DNA of 64,000 nt from Novosphingobium sp. (GTDB lineage: Bacteria > Pseudomonadota > Alphaproteobacteria > Sphingomonadales > Sphingomonadaceae), in NCBI RefSeq assembly GCF_024642085.1, contig NZ_JAHEBV010000006.1, positions 39,298 to 103,297 of the forward strand, written 5' to 3'. Positions 9,868-18,575 of the stretch are shown in pieces (the first letter of the stretch is position 1; each line of letters opens with the position of its first letter). The translations under genes were made by a program, and so were the position numbers. Under the pieces are notes generated by a model that was given only the letters and a program-made list of their open reading frames with translations, was not told the DNA's origin and did no database searches.

Positions 9868-10782
9868 ATGACGCAAGTTCACGATCGCCACCCGCTTGGT
9901 CCATTTTGGGCTGCGGACGAAGGGAGTTTAGCCGCACAGCGCCGCGCGGCGCATGCGGAAGATCTTGGCCGCATAGTGCAAACGGTTGATCAGCCATGCA
10001 AACTGGACGATTTCATCGTTGCATGGGCGGCAGAGGCGCGGCCCGGATCGCAAATGTCCGCGCAAATGATCACTTCGATCTGTCAGCTTGGCCCCGAAGT
10101 GCTGACTGAAAACGGGGTGACAATTTGGTGCGGCCGGCCGGCAGCCGAAGATGGCGAGATGGACTTGGCCCGGTTGTTGTACCTGCTTTCACCAGAAGAA
10201 CGCCGCACGGCAGCACGGTTCCGTTTTCCCGACGATCGGTGGAGCTTTGTCGCGGTGCATTCGGCGCTTCGCCTGATGCTGGGACAATTACTGGGATGCG
10301 ATGGTTCGGAAGTACGGTTTGTCTCTTCGGACAAGGGCAAGCCGTCGCTCGATCAAGACCGCCATTTGCAAAAGGCGGCCCGGGCGGTTCATTTCAACAT
10401 TGCGCACACACGCGGGATGGTTGCGATCATCGTGGCGAACGTTTCCGTCGGCATCGATGTCGAGCGCGTGCGGCCGCTGTCCGACATGCGGGTGCTGGTG
10501 TCCGGCCTCATGGCGCCAGAAGCCATGGCAGCCTATGACGCGGCGCAAGACTGTGAAGATCGCTGCACTCTTTTTTTCAGGAACTGGACTTTGAGCGAAG
10601 CCTTTATCAAGGCGACGGGCGAAGGGGTCGGGCAGGGTCTGTCATCCTTCGCATTCACCCAGCATGGCAAGCCGCGGCTGCTGCGGACTGATGCGCAGTG
10701 GGGACCGGGGGAACGGTGGACATTTGGCCAGCTGGCCGGCCCGTCGCGCGGTGCGCACAGCAACTGCCGCGCGGCGGCGTGA
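9868..10782 (+). CDS. 4'-phosphopantetheinyl transferase, Sfp type
   Basis: This enzyme would transfer phosphopantetheine from CoA to the Ser of carrier domains, which the divergent NRPS-PKS needs three times or more. Visible motifs are a GKP segment, FNIAHTRG, the metal-binding GIDVE, and LSEAFIKATGEG, the W..KEA..K core of Sfp-type PPTases. The protein is 304 residues from ATG 9868, which follows AGAAAGG; family members are usually 220-250 residues. About 60-75 N-terminal residues are therefore extra, and ATG 10054 (243 residues) is a reasonable alternative start with a poorer ribosome site. The next gene, an EPS flippase, starts only 12 bases after the stop, so the two are probably co-transcribed. 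Confidence 0.9.
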   Translation: MTQVHDRHPLGPFWAADEGSLAAQRRAAHAEDLGRIVQTVDQPCKLDDFIVAWAAEARPGSQMSAQMITSICQLGPEVLTENGVTIWCGRPAAEDGEMDLARLLYLLSPEERRTAARFRFPDDRWSFVAVHSALRLMLGQLLGCDGSEVRFVSSDKGKPSLDQDRHLQKAARAVHFNIAHTRGMVAIIVANVSVGIDVERVRPLSDMRVLVSGLMAPEAMAAYDAAQDCEDRCTLFFRNWTLSEAFIKATGEGVGQGLSSFAFTQHGKPRLLRTDAQWGPGERWTFGQLAGPSRGAHSNCRAAA

Positions 10783-10794
10783 ACAGTTAGGCGA

Positions 10795-12306
10795 ATGACT
10801 GGTCTTGCGCTTCGCGACAAGGTCGCCCGCGGTGCGATCCTGCTTGGATCGACACGGCTTTTGGCGCGCGCCCTGGATCTGGTCACCTTGATGGTGCTGA
10901 CGCGCTGCCTCCTGCCACAGGATTTCGGGATCGTGGCGCTGTCGCTTTCCATCATGCAGGTTGCCGAAGCCGTGCTTGAATTGCCGACTGGCCAGGTCTT
11001 GATGCGCCTGCCGGCAATTCGCCGCAGCCATCTCGACACGGCCCTGACCATCGCCTTGATCCGCGGGATTGCCATTGCGGCGGTGCTTGCGCTGCTATCG
11101 GTGCCCTTTGCCCATTTCTATGGCGATCAGCGACTGGTTGCGCTTGTCTGTGCCATAGCGGTGGCCCCCCTGTTTCGGGGACTGCGCAGTCCCAAGCTTG
11201 TCCTGCTTTATCGGCGGCTGCGCTTCAAGGAAGACGGTTACAGCGAGTTTGCCGGCAAGCTGGCTGCATTGGCAGTAGCTGCGACGCTGGCGATTACTAC
11301 GGGCAGCTATTGGGCGATAGCCGCCGGCACGATCGCCAGCCCGGTTGTCAGCGCTGCAGTATCCTTTGTTCTGGTGCCCTATCGCCTTCGCCTGACATTG
11401 CAGCACTGGCGCCTGTTCCACCATATCATTGGCTGGAACGTGGCCGGACAGACGATCAGCGCGCTCAACTGGCAAGCCGACCGGTTCGTGCTCGGCCGGT
11501 TGGCCACCCACGCGGTTCTGGGGCTTTTTTCAACCGCGCGCGAGTTTGCCGCAATCACCTACAAGGTCCTGTTCGATACATTGCAACGCCCGATTTTTTC
11601 GGCTCTGGCGGCAGCCAGCCACGATCCTGAACGCTTCAGGGATGTTTACCGCAAGACGATTTCGGCAACCTTTTCGATCGCACTGCCAGTCACGCTTGGA
11701 CAGGCCCTTGTCGCACCCGAACTGGTCCGCTTGTTCCTGGGCAACCGCTGGATGATTGCGGTGCCGGTATTCCAGATCATCTCTCTGACTCTGATACCTG
11801 GCCTTTATTCCAGCCTGACCGCGAACCTGTTTCTGGCAGCGGGACGGCCCGAGCTGGTGTTCAAGCGCAACTTGCAGGACTTTGCCTTCCGTATTCCGGC
11901 GGCCATATTGCTGATCAAATGGTATGGCCTTTATGGCGCGCTTGGGGCCTTGGTTGCGGCGGACGTGCTGCTTGCCGTGCTGTGCATGCGGTCGGTCAGC
12001 AAACTTATCGGCCTGTCGGTCTTTTCCCAGATCTGGGCCCTGCACCGGGGTTTGGTCAGTGCGGTAATTATGGTCGCCGCCATCCTGGCGACGCGGCAGA
12101 TGACACCCGTTGCGGACACGGTCGCTGCGGCTGTAGCTGGGCTGGCAATCGTCGTGCCGCTGGCCGCGCTGGCCTATGTCGGAGCGCACTTGATCGCCTG
12201 GACAGTCAGCGGCAAGCCAACGGGGATTGAAGAGGTAGGCCTGCGCATTGCGCACACCGCCTTGGCCCGTATGCCGGGAATGACCAATCCGGGGCCTGCC
12301 CGATGA
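10795..12306 (+). CDS. Polysaccharide flippase, Wzx/MOP family
   Basis: This is a 503-residue multi-span inner-membrane protein of the polysaccharide biosynthesis (MATE/MOP) superfamily. It is predicted to flip undecaprenyl-diphosphate-linked repeat units to the periplasm. The N terminus has a typical Wzx-like first helix region (LLGSTRLLARALDLVTLMVL), followed by about a dozen hydrophobic segments and a long C-terminal hydrophobic stretch. Length matches the family (450-520). It lies 12 bases after the PPTase gene and overlaps the next glycosyltransferase gene by four bases (ATGA), so the three form one unit. Its partner polymerase is probably the gene at 14007-15452. Confidence 0.88.
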   Translation: MTGLALRDKVARGAILLGSTRLLARALDLVTLMVLTRCLLPQDFGIVALSLSIMQVAEAVLELPTGQVLMRLPAIRRSHLDTALTIALIRGIAIAAVLALLSVPFAHFYGDQRLVALVCAIAVAPLFRGLRSPKLVLLYRRLRFKEDGYSEFAGKLAALAVAATLAITTGSYWAIAAGTIASPVVSAAVSFVLVPYRLRLTLQHWRLFHHIIGWNVAGQTISALNWQADRFVLGRLATHAVLGLFSTAREFAAITYKVLFDTLQRPIFSALAAASHDPERFRDVYRKTISATFSIALPVTLGQALVAPELVRLFLGNRWMIAVPVFQIISLTLIPGLYSSLTANLFLAAGRPELVFKRNLQDFAFRIPAAILLIKWYGLYGALGALVAADVLLAVLCMRSVSKLIGLSVFSQIWALHRGLVSAVIMVAAILATRQMTPVADTVAAAVAGLAIVVPLAALAYVGAHLIAWTVSGKPTGIEEVGLRIAHTALARMPGMTNPGPAR

Positions 12307-13286
12307 CCATGACTCAATCCGCTTTCGAAGTGGTCGTCATGGCGCTGTGCCCGGAAGATCATCTACGCCGCTTTTGTGAATATTATCTGGATCAAGGTGC
12401 GGCGCGGATCCACGTCTATCACGATGGCCCGCCGGACTTCGCGACGAATGATCCCCGTATCGCCATGACAATCTGTGACGATGCCTTTTGGCAAGACCTG
12501 GACATGGAGCGCCCCTTCGGCGTGGAAGAGCGGCAGCGGTGCGTCTATCGGCAGGCGTACGCACGGTGCCATGCCACTTGGCTGTTGATCGTCGACATCG
12601 ACGAGTACGTCTTTGGGCCCGCACCGCTTGATACGCTTCTAGGAACTGTTGACGATAAATCCGACTGCGTCCGCTTCACCAGTGCCGAGGCCGTTTATTG
12701 CGCCAGCGATGCCGTGACTTGCGAGTTTGGTGCGTCCCTGTTCCGCCTGCCGATGGAACGGCATTTTTCGCCGCTGCTGGCACGTCTGATCTACGGCATA
12801 CGGGGCGGCCTGTTCACGCGCGGGCTGCTGGGCCATTCGCGGGGCAAGCAGGCCGTACGCAGCGGCAATGCAGCGCTGGTGATTGACATCCACGATGCCG
12901 GTATTTCTGCGTCGGAGACGATCCGCTTCGATGCTACAGAGCACTGCGGGTTTCATCTCGCGCATTACGATGCAATCAGTTTCCAGTGCTGGGCGGCCAA
13001 GTGCGCTGACCGCCTCAGCCGCGGTGACGCGCAGGAAATGGGACGCAAACGCGAGCATCAATTGCAACTGTTCGCAGCGTGCCGATCCGAAGACGAACGC
13101 GAACACCTGTTCAGGCGCCTCTACGCGCTTTCGCCGTGGCAAGCTCGCTTGCTTGAAAGGCTGGGATTATTGGTGAAACGGCCCCGGGCGCTGGAAGATC
13201 AAGGCGGGCGGCCTATTGGTTCCTTTGCGGATCAAGCCTTGCGTAGTAGCCCTGACTTGACGATTGGCCAAAAGCTGGATGCTTGA
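12303..13286 (+). CDS. Glycosyltransferase, family 2/92-like
   Basis: The 327-residue protein opens with VVVMALCPEDHLRRFCEYY and HVYHDGPPD. A WLLIVDIDEYVF segment follows at about residues 95-110, giving the DxD-like acidic motif of GT-A fold enzymes of the GT92/Glyco_tranf_2_4 group. It should add a sugar to the lipid-linked EPS repeat unit at the cytoplasmic face. The start overlaps the flippase stop by four bases. The last 74 bases overlap the 3' end of the convergent methyltransferase-like gene, so the two mRNAs are antisense to each other there. Sugar specificity cannot be read from the sequence. Confidence 0.75.
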   Translation: MTMTQSAFEVVVMALCPEDHLRRFCEYYLDQGAARIHVYHDGPPDFATNDPRIAMTICDDAFWQDLDMERPFGVEERQRCVYRQAYARCHATWLLIVDIDEYVFGPAPLDTLLGTVDDKSDCVRFTSAEAVYCASDAVTCEFGASLFRLPMERHFSPLLARLIYGIRGGLFTRGLLGHSRGKQAVRSGNAALVIDIHDAGISASETIRFDATEHCGFHLAHYDAISFQCWAAKCADRLSRGDAQEMGRKREHQLQLFAACRSEDEREHLFRRLYALSPWQARLLERLGLLVKRPRALEDQGGRPIGSFADQALRSSPDLTIGQKLDA

Positions 13287-14010
13287 AACTGAGATCGCCG
13301 ATCTCCCATTGGTCGATGATTTTATAACCCAGTTCGGCCAAGCTCGCCTCGAAGGCAGCCCGGCCCAAGACCAGATAAGGGACTTCGGCACCTGGAAAGA
13401 CTTCCAGGGTGACCACCGTTTCACCGTCTCGCACAGCAACCTTATTCAGCAACAGGTGTTCCGGTAGCCTTGGCAGGCGGCGCATGAACGCGGCAAACGG
13501 TTCATCAAGATATTGCAGCAAGCCCGAACCCAGCATTACATCAGACGGAGGGACAGCAGCCAGATCGTCATGGAAACGCAGGCTGCCGAGCCCATCTTTC
13601 AGCGCGCGCCGCCGGCCAGCCTCTGCAATCGCAGGTACTTCATAGACGATCCATTCAAAATCGGCCGGCAGGTCCAGCAAATCGCGCCATGCCCGGTATT
13701 TTGTTCCCATGTGCCCAGCTGCATCGAGGATATTGTCATAACGTGGGAGAAGTTTGCCGAGCCAGAACAGCACGGGATAATCCCATAGCGTCACGGCACA
13801 CATTTGTTCAAAGGCAACGTCGGCAATTTCAGCATGGTCGTAGCCGGCCAGATGGCCTGGGCGTACGTTGCTCATCGCGGCGGTATAGTCCGCGAAGCGC
13901 CCTCTGAATCGTCGCCGGATATCATCGCGGATCAGCAGGCTGACTTTGCGCTTGACCTCAGCCAGGCCCAAAGCGGTTACAACATTGCGCATTGTTCGCT
14001 GGACAATCAT
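13213..14010 (-). CDS. Putative methyltransferase, TIGR04325 (LIC12133) type
   Basis: The 265-residue protein has a central segment (LPRYDNILDAAGHMGTKY) that looks like a diverged SAM-binding loop. A VMLGSGLLQYLDEP stretch follows, which fits the putative methyltransferases found in capsule and EPS clusters. A likely role is methylation of a sugar in the repeat unit, but no substrate can be deduced. It starts inside the stop codon of the upstream polymerase gene (four-base ATGA overlap at 14007-14010), showing translational coupling. It ends by overlapping the convergent glycosyltransferase gene by 74 bases. The family assignment is from recalled sequence style and is moderately sure. Confidence 0.65.
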   Translation of the reverse strand: MIVQRTMRNVVTALGLAEVKRKVSLLIRDDIRRRFRGRFADYTAAMSNVRPGHLAGYDHAEIADVAFEQMCAVTLWDYPVLFWLGKLLPRYDNILDAAGHMGTKYRAWRDLLDLPADFEWIVYEVPAIAEAGRRRALKDGLGSLRFHDDLAAVPPSDVMLGSGLLQYLDEPFAAFMRRLPRLPEHLLLNKVAVRDGETVVTLEVFPGAEVPYLVLGRAAFEASLAELGYKIIDQWEIGDLSFKHPAFGQSSSQGYYARLDPQRNQ

Positions 14011-15452
14011 GCAATCGCAGCCCGCGACGGGTCGGTGGCCGGTGATGGCGGCGGCAATCTTTCCGAATTGTCCCGGCGTCGCTGCTGCGGTCTAAGCGCC
14101 AGCGCTGCACCCGCCAGAAAGGCAAAGTTCGTACCTGGATCGGGCTTGGCCGACGATGTCGCCGATGGAACCAGCGAAAAGACGGCCGCAACAGCAAAAG
14201 CACCACCGATAGAGTGTTCAAGCAGCGCCGTGCGGCCATAAGTGGAAAGCCGCTGCGGCTGCAGAACCGTACGCAGGTAAAACAGGAACGATACCAGGCC
14301 TATTACGCCGGTTGATCCCAATATCGCCGTCGCCAGACTGGATGACCGGAAGCTGCCCGGGCCGATGCCCAGGCCGTAAGAGTTGGTAAAGGCGTCCCAG
14401 CCCTGCAATGCCCAGAACAGACGCTGCCTGCCTGAATCCGATCCGGATTTACCGATCGTCATGCCGTTTATCATGTCCATGAACTTGAGCGGCAGCTCGG
14501 GCACGACCAACATCATTGCCGCAACCAGAATGATGATGACCACAAGGGCAAAGGCAAACTGGCGGATCCGGCTTGCTGGGGCCAGTCTTGGGGTCAAAAA
14601 CGCCCTCAGCATAAAGAACAAGCCATAGGCAAACAGTGCTGCATAAGCGGTCGATGATGTGCTGAACGTCAGGATCATGGCCAGCGAAAAGGCGGCGGGA
14701 CCGGTAGCCCCCGGGCGGATCGACCGGTACCACAATTCTGCGTTCAGGACCATGAACGCGAAACCGAAATCAGCAAACCCGGACGGTTCAGGGAACAGCC
14801 CGCGGATCCGGACAAAGCCCTGATAGGCTTGGTCGAGCTGGGCATAATTACCGTTGCGAAGCAGGTTAAGCACTGCGTCAATGGGCGTTCCGTGCACCGC
14901 CATCACGACCAGCCCCAAAATGACGTGCGTCCACGCGATACCGATCCCGGCGCTGATCAGCGCAGCCACCCCTCCCCGCTGGGATCGCGTGACCAGATAG
15001 GCCGCAAGAGCGACCAGCAAGGTGCCGAATAAATAGAACGCCGAAGTCAGGTTCTGCGTGCTTGGTCCCAGCAATGCAGTCTCGAACAGGTCTGGCGAAT
15101 CGAGCGGCTTCATCGGCGCGACCTGCATCATGCCGGCAAACAGACGCGGCGCGAGTATTGCGCTGGCGATGCCGTAGGCTACGAAACAGGCCAGCCAGCG
15201 GTTGGCGCGGATGGCATCGGGCAGCAGCTGAAGGCAACGCGTGGGCGAAATAGCTGCCGCGACGATCACGAAGAGCAGAGCGACTTGAAGCGGAGGAATC
15301 GTCGATCCGCCCATCGAAGGCAGGACCAGCGCGGCTGAACCGGCCAGCAATCCGCAATAGAGCATAAACACGAAAGCAGTCTTCACCGTGCCGCGAAGCA
15401 GGATGATCAATCCGATCGCCAGTTGGATTGCTGCAATAAACGTCGGCTGCAA
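14007..15452 (-). CDS. EPS polymerase / O-antigen ligase-like membrane protein (Wzy type)
   Basis: This is a 481-residue, very hydrophobic protein with about ten membrane segments, starting with AAIQLAIGLIILL. A large periplasmic loop around residues 190-240 contains PEPSGFADFGFA, typical of Wzy/WaaL-like proteins. It is predicted to polymerise repeat units flipped by the Wzx-like protein at 10795. It is the first gene of a two-gene minus-strand unit with the methyltransferase-like gene. A TACCCC motif and an adjacent inverted repeat lie about 70-95 bases upstream of its start. Primary sequence is poorly conserved in this class, so the call rests on topology and context. Confidence 0.75.
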   Translation of the reverse strand: MQPTFIAAIQLAIGLIILLRGTVKTAFVFMLYCGLLAGSAALVLPSMGGSTIPPLQVALLFVIVAAAISPTRCLQLLPDAIRANRWLACFVAYGIASAILAPRLFAGMMQVAPMKPLDSPDLFETALLGPSTQNLTSAFYLFGTLLVALAAYLVTRSQRGGVAALISAGIGIAWTHVILGLVVMAVHGTPIDAVLNLLRNGNYAQLDQAYQGFVRIRGLFPEPSGFADFGFAFMVLNAELWYRSIRPGATGPAAFSLAMILTFSTSSTAYAALFAYGLFFMLRAFLTPRLAPASRIRQFAFALVVIIILVAAMMLVVPELPLKFMDMINGMTIGKSGSDSGRQRLFWALQGWDAFTNSYGLGIGPGSFRSSSLATAILGSTGVIGLVSFLFYLRTVLQPQRLSTYGRTALLEHSIGGAFAVAAVFSLVPSATSSAKPDPGTNFAFLAGAALALRPQQRRRDNSERLPPPSPATDPSRAAIA

Positions 15453-15517
15453 ATGCTTGAACCTCTTCGGTTTGAAGGTCGCCAGAATAGCATTGCGTTC
15501 TGCCCGATGCCCTGTCG

Positions 15518-15547
15518 GAGAAGGGGTAGCCCTTATGGGGAATAAGG
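15518..15547 (-). promoter_or_regulatory. Candidate operator: TACCCCTTCTC motif (copy C) plus inverted repeat
   Basis: The minus strand reads GCTACCCCTTCTC (15530-15518), preceded directly by the inverted repeat CCTTATTCCCCATAAGG (15547-15531). Both lie upstream of the polymerase gene at 15452 in its direction of transcription. The core is shared with copies at 9774, 9803, 17550 and 24460. The function is inferred. Confidence 0.4.
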
Positions 15548-15665
15548 CGAAACGCGCCGCCAGCCTCAGCAGCAGTGGGCACTCGCGCCAGAGGTGTGAT
15601 CAAGGTCCTTAGCCGGATTATCACGCGCTTACTCCCAATGCGACATCGCGCCGCGGGCCAAAAAA

Positions 15666-17000
15666 ATGGCAAAAAGGACGCAATCGGGGTCCGGCCCGGT
15701 TCAGTCATTCCGGAGTTCACGCTTGACGACTGCGCTGCGTTCCACACTTTCGGCGATCTCGCACGATCATGCCACGTCACGGCATTTTGCTGCTTTGGCG
15801 GCGGTACTGGTCGCCGTGCCTCTTTGCGTCAGTGTCAAGGGACTCGACAGCGAGGTGTCGGCGCAAACAATAACCGTTCGGCACTCCGCAGCCGCCGATC
15901 CGGGCGGTCAGGATCGTGTGCAGCCCCTTGCGCTTCCGTTACCAGTGTCGGGGGTGGTACCTTCTCTCCTCGATCCTGCGACACAGTCCGCAATGAGCAT
16001 CAACAACCTGACCCGCTTTGCTCCGCCCGCAGCCCTAGCGCCGGCCAGTGCGTTCCGATTTTCAGGATCAACCGATGCCCGTGATCAGGCCATTGGCTGT
16101 CTTGCCGCGGCGGCTTGGTACGAAGCCGGAAATGATGCTGAAAGCCAGCGCTCGGTGATTCAGGTGGTGTTGAACCGGGTCAAGCATCCGGCGTTCCCCA
16201 AGACGGTTTGCGGCGTGGTCCTGCAGGGTTCGGAACGGCGGACAGGGTGCCAGTTCAGCTTTACGTGCGATGGATCGCTAGCCCGAAGGCGCCCGGCTTC
16301 GTTCGATTGGCAGATGGCCCGGGTCCGCGCCGAAAGTGCACTTGCTGGTGCTGTCGATCGTGACGTGGCAGATGCAACCCACTACCATGCTGATTATGTC
16401 GTACCGTGGTGGAGCGCCAAGCTTGAAGCGCTGACCCGCGTTGGCCGGCACATCTTTTACCGATGGTATGGGCCAGGAGGTCGGGCACAGCAAACGCCGG
16501 GTCCTGAAAATCCGAATGCCTTGGCCCTGCCGCGGCTGGGTATCGGCCCCAGCGGTGCCATCATCGGATCTAATCACGTCGCGTCCCCGGCGATCGTTAC
16601 ACAGCCACGGATGCAACCAGACGTGGCGGCACTCACCGGGATAGAAGCGCCAGACGCAATTGCGCCGACCGCCTTCGCACCGTCCCCGCAGGGGGCCAAG
16701 GTCTTTGCGCTCGACATGGCGCAACCGGCCGGACGCTGGGCGCTTGATGCCCTGGGCAAGTGCAATGGCGGCGCGTGCCATGTGTTTGGCTACGCCAGCG
16801 CCGAAGCGGCATCTCGCAATGCGGTACTCTCTGACCGCGCCAAAGAGGTTCCACAGTTTCTACTGGTCAAGGATCGGGCGTCAGGGATGACGCTGGCATT
16901 CTGGGATTGCAGCGTAACCCAGCGGCCCAACCCCGATCAATGCCTGCCAAGTCAACCCGACGCGCTGCGCTCGCTCCTTCGTGAACGTCCGGGACCCTGA
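15666..17000 (+). CDS. Cell wall hydrolase, SleB (Hydrolase_2) domain
   Basis: The 444-residue protein has a basic N terminus and a hydrophobic stretch near residues 35-55 (FAALAAVLVAVPLCVSV), probably a signal or anchor. A SleB-type catalytic region follows at about residues 137-270. Its visible marks are the Glu of AAAWYEAGND, QVVLNRVKHPAFP, CQFSFTCDG and ATHYHADYVVPWW. Members hydrolyse peptidoglycan and recur in sphingomonad EPS clusters, where a role in opening the wall for export is plausible but inferred. The C-terminal third (residues 290-444) is not recognised. ATG 15666 lacks a strong ribosome site, so the exact start is uncertain. Confidence 0.82.
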   Translation: MAKRTQSGSGPVQSFRSSRLTTALRSTLSAISHDHATSRHFAALAAVLVAVPLCVSVKGLDSEVSAQTITVRHSAAADPGGQDRVQPLALPLPVSGVVPSLLDPATQSAMSINNLTRFAPPAALAPASAFRFSGSTDARDQAIGCLAAAAWYEAGNDAESQRSVIQVVLNRVKHPAFPKTVCGVVLQGSERRTGCQFSFTCDGSLARRRPASFDWQMARVRAESALAGAVDRDVADATHYHADYVVPWWSAKLEALTRVGRHIFYRWYGPGGRAQQTPGPENPNALALPRLGIGPSGAIIGSNHVASPAIVTQPRMQPDVAALTGIEAPDAIAPTAFAPSPQGAKVFALDMAQPAGRWALDALGKCNGGACHVFGYASAEAASRNAVLSDRAKEVPQFLLVKDRASGMTLAFWDCSVTQRPNPDQCLPSQPDALRSLLRERPGP

Positions 17001-17242
17001 TTATCACGGTCTTCCGCCCTTTTCCGCTTGTCGCAAATTGGTGTCCGGTGGTCGCGCCGCAGTGGACTATCACAAAGGACTACTCGTGGTGGGGAGTGAC
17101 GACTGGGCCGTAGGAACTATGCCGTGGAATGGAGGATAGGCGGCATGTTCACGTATCGTGGTTGGTGTATGGTTTGGATGCAACAAGGTCGGATCGCCTG
17201 GGTTATTCCCGAATTGTCCGGTCCGACTTGCGGAGGCCGAAG

Positions 17243-17527
17243 ATGAAGCGTCCCAAGAAGACGGTAAAGCCGGCAGTGGAAGGGCTGAAAAGTTTGATAT
17301 CTGACCAGAATTCGTCGCCACATTTCGCCGACTTTAGCGAGATCAGCGAAACCATGGTGAACGGCTATGCGCGGCTCGTCAGGCTTGGCATGCCCGGACA
17401 CACCGTCGCTCTTGCCATGCTGGGCGCAACGGTGAACCTCTACCGCATGTTCGGGCTGGACGAAGAGCTGCCCGAACTGTTGCGCGGGCTGGCAACCAGC
17501 ATCGAAAAAGACGTCACCACCAATTGA
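17243..17527 (+). CDS. Small hypothetical protein in EPS cluster
   Basis: The 94-residue protein has a Lys-rich N terminus (MKRPKKTVKP) and a helical remainder (GYARLVRLGMPGHTVALAM, GLDEELPELLRGLATS). ATG 17243 is chosen because GGAGG lies seven bases upstream; an in-frame extension back to 17129 has no comparable ribosome site. It lacks a signal peptide and cysteines, and I do not recognise the family. It sits between the SleB-like hydrolase and the glycosyltransferase operon, with a palindrome just after its stop. Confidence 0.55.
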   Translation: MKRPKKTVKPAVEGLKSLISDQNSSPHFADFSEISETMVNGYARLVRLGMPGHTVALAMLGATVNLYRMFGLDEELPELLRGLATSIEKDVTTN

Positions 17528-17530
17528 GCT

Positions 17531-17544
17531 GCCCTGCGCAGGGC
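17531..17544. repeat. 14-bp palindrome GCCCTGCGCAGGGC
   Basis: This perfect palindrome starts four bases after the stop of the small hypothetical gene and ends six bases before the TACCCCTTTCGG motif. It could be a weak terminator hairpin (5-bp stem, 4-base loop, no T run) or part of the operator. Confidence 0.4.
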
Positions 17545-17547
17545 CAC

Positions 17548-17561
17548 CCTACCCCTTTCGG
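17548..17561 (+). promoter_or_regulatory. Candidate operator motif, copy A (TACCCCTTTCGG)
   Basis: The 12-mer TACCCCTTTCGG at 17550-17561 is identical to the one on the minus strand at 24471-24460. It lies 110 bases upstream of the glycosyltransferase start at 17671, in the same orientation. A TATGCT hexamer follows 16 bases after TACCCC and could be the -10 of that operon. Confidence 0.45.
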
Positions 17562-17670
17562 GGGTGATCCCTATGCTGCGTACGCAAGCGCCTGATATGC
17601 GGCTAAAACGAATCCCTGAACGTGCCGTTTGCCACCGGCATCGAAGCTGCATTTCAGGGACCCCGTGTTG

Positions 17671-18555
17671 ATGGCCGAATTGATACAACCCAAAATCTTT
17701 GTTGCGATCGCCACCATCGGGCGGTCTTCGATCCTGTGCCAGGTATTGCGCCGCATTTCGTCCCAAGACCGGCAGCCGGACGGCGTGGTCGTCGTGGGCA
17801 CCTGCCCGGCGGATGTTGACGGCGCCGGTCGCGCCTATCCCGGCAGCGAGGTTTTGATTTCGCAGAAAGGCCTATGCCGGCAACGCAACATGGCCTTGCG
17901 CCACCTTGCCGGACGCGCTGACATAGTCGTTTTCTTTGATGACGATTTCGTACCCGATGACGGATACCTGACAGCCGTCGAACGCCAAATGATGGCCGAT
18001 CCCGCGCTGATCGGGTTGACCGGCCACCTATTGGCCGACGGAGCACAAACAGGCGAAATCTGTTTCGCCGAATCGCTCAAGATCCTTGATGGGCGCGTTC
18101 TTGCACCACGGTTCAGGACAGAAAATACGTCCTGGCTTTACGGCTGCAACATGGCAATCCGCACGGCGGCCGCGCCAGACTTGCGCTTTGACGAACGACT
18201 CCCCCTCTACGGTTGGCAGGAAGACGTGGACTTTTCCAGCCGGCTTGGACGATTTGGCGCCATGCTCCGGTCCCGCGATCTGACAGGGGTACACTTGGGC
18301 ACGCGTTCGGGGCGCATTTCAGGCGTGCGGTTCGGTTATTCGCAGATCGCCAACATTATCTACCTGCGCCGCAAGCAAACGATCGGTGCACGCCACGGCC
18401 TGGGTCTGATGGCGCGCAACGTCGCCTCGAATCTGGCGCGCAGCCTGTGGTCGGAGCCGCATATCGATCGCCGCGGCCGCCTTGCCGGCAATGCAATCGG
18501 GTTCGCCGATCTGCTTCGCGGGCGCGTAGATCCAGGCCGGGTGGAGCGGCTCTGA
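17671..18555 (+). CDS. Glycosyltransferase family 2
   Basis: This is a 294-residue GT-A fold enzyme. It begins with KIFVAIATIGRSSILCQVL, has an acidic VVFFDDDFVPDDGYL motif (the DxD metal site) near residues 85-100, and a later LPLYGWQEDVDFSSRL segment that matches the ED catalytic region of GT2. It should transfer one sugar of the EPS repeat unit. ATG 17671 is preferred (AGGGA about ten bases upstream); an in-frame TTG at 17629 would add 14 residues. The next glycosyltransferase gene follows closely, so the two form an operon. Confidence 0.83.
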   Translation: MAELIQPKIFVAIATIGRSSILCQVLRRISSQDRQPDGVVVVGTCPADVDGAGRAYPGSEVLISQKGLCRQRNMALRHLAGRADIVVFFDDDFVPDDGYLTAVERQMMADPALIGLTGHLLADGAQTGEICFAESLKILDGRVLAPRFRTENTSWLYGCNMAIRTAAAPDLRFDERLPLYGWQEDVDFSSRLGRFGAMLRSRDLTGVHLGTRSGRISGVRFGYSQIANIIYLRRKQTIGARHGLGLMARNVASNLARSLWSEPHIDRRGRLAGNAIGFADLLRGRVDPGRVERL

Positions 18556-18575
18556 CCCCGCCATCCCCGGAACAA

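Noticed and set aside
18213..18575. Long N-terminal extension of the GT4 gene overlapping the preceding GT2 gene
   Set aside because: The extension is Arg/Pro/Ala-rich frame shadow without GT motifs; GTG 18576 gives a normal length.
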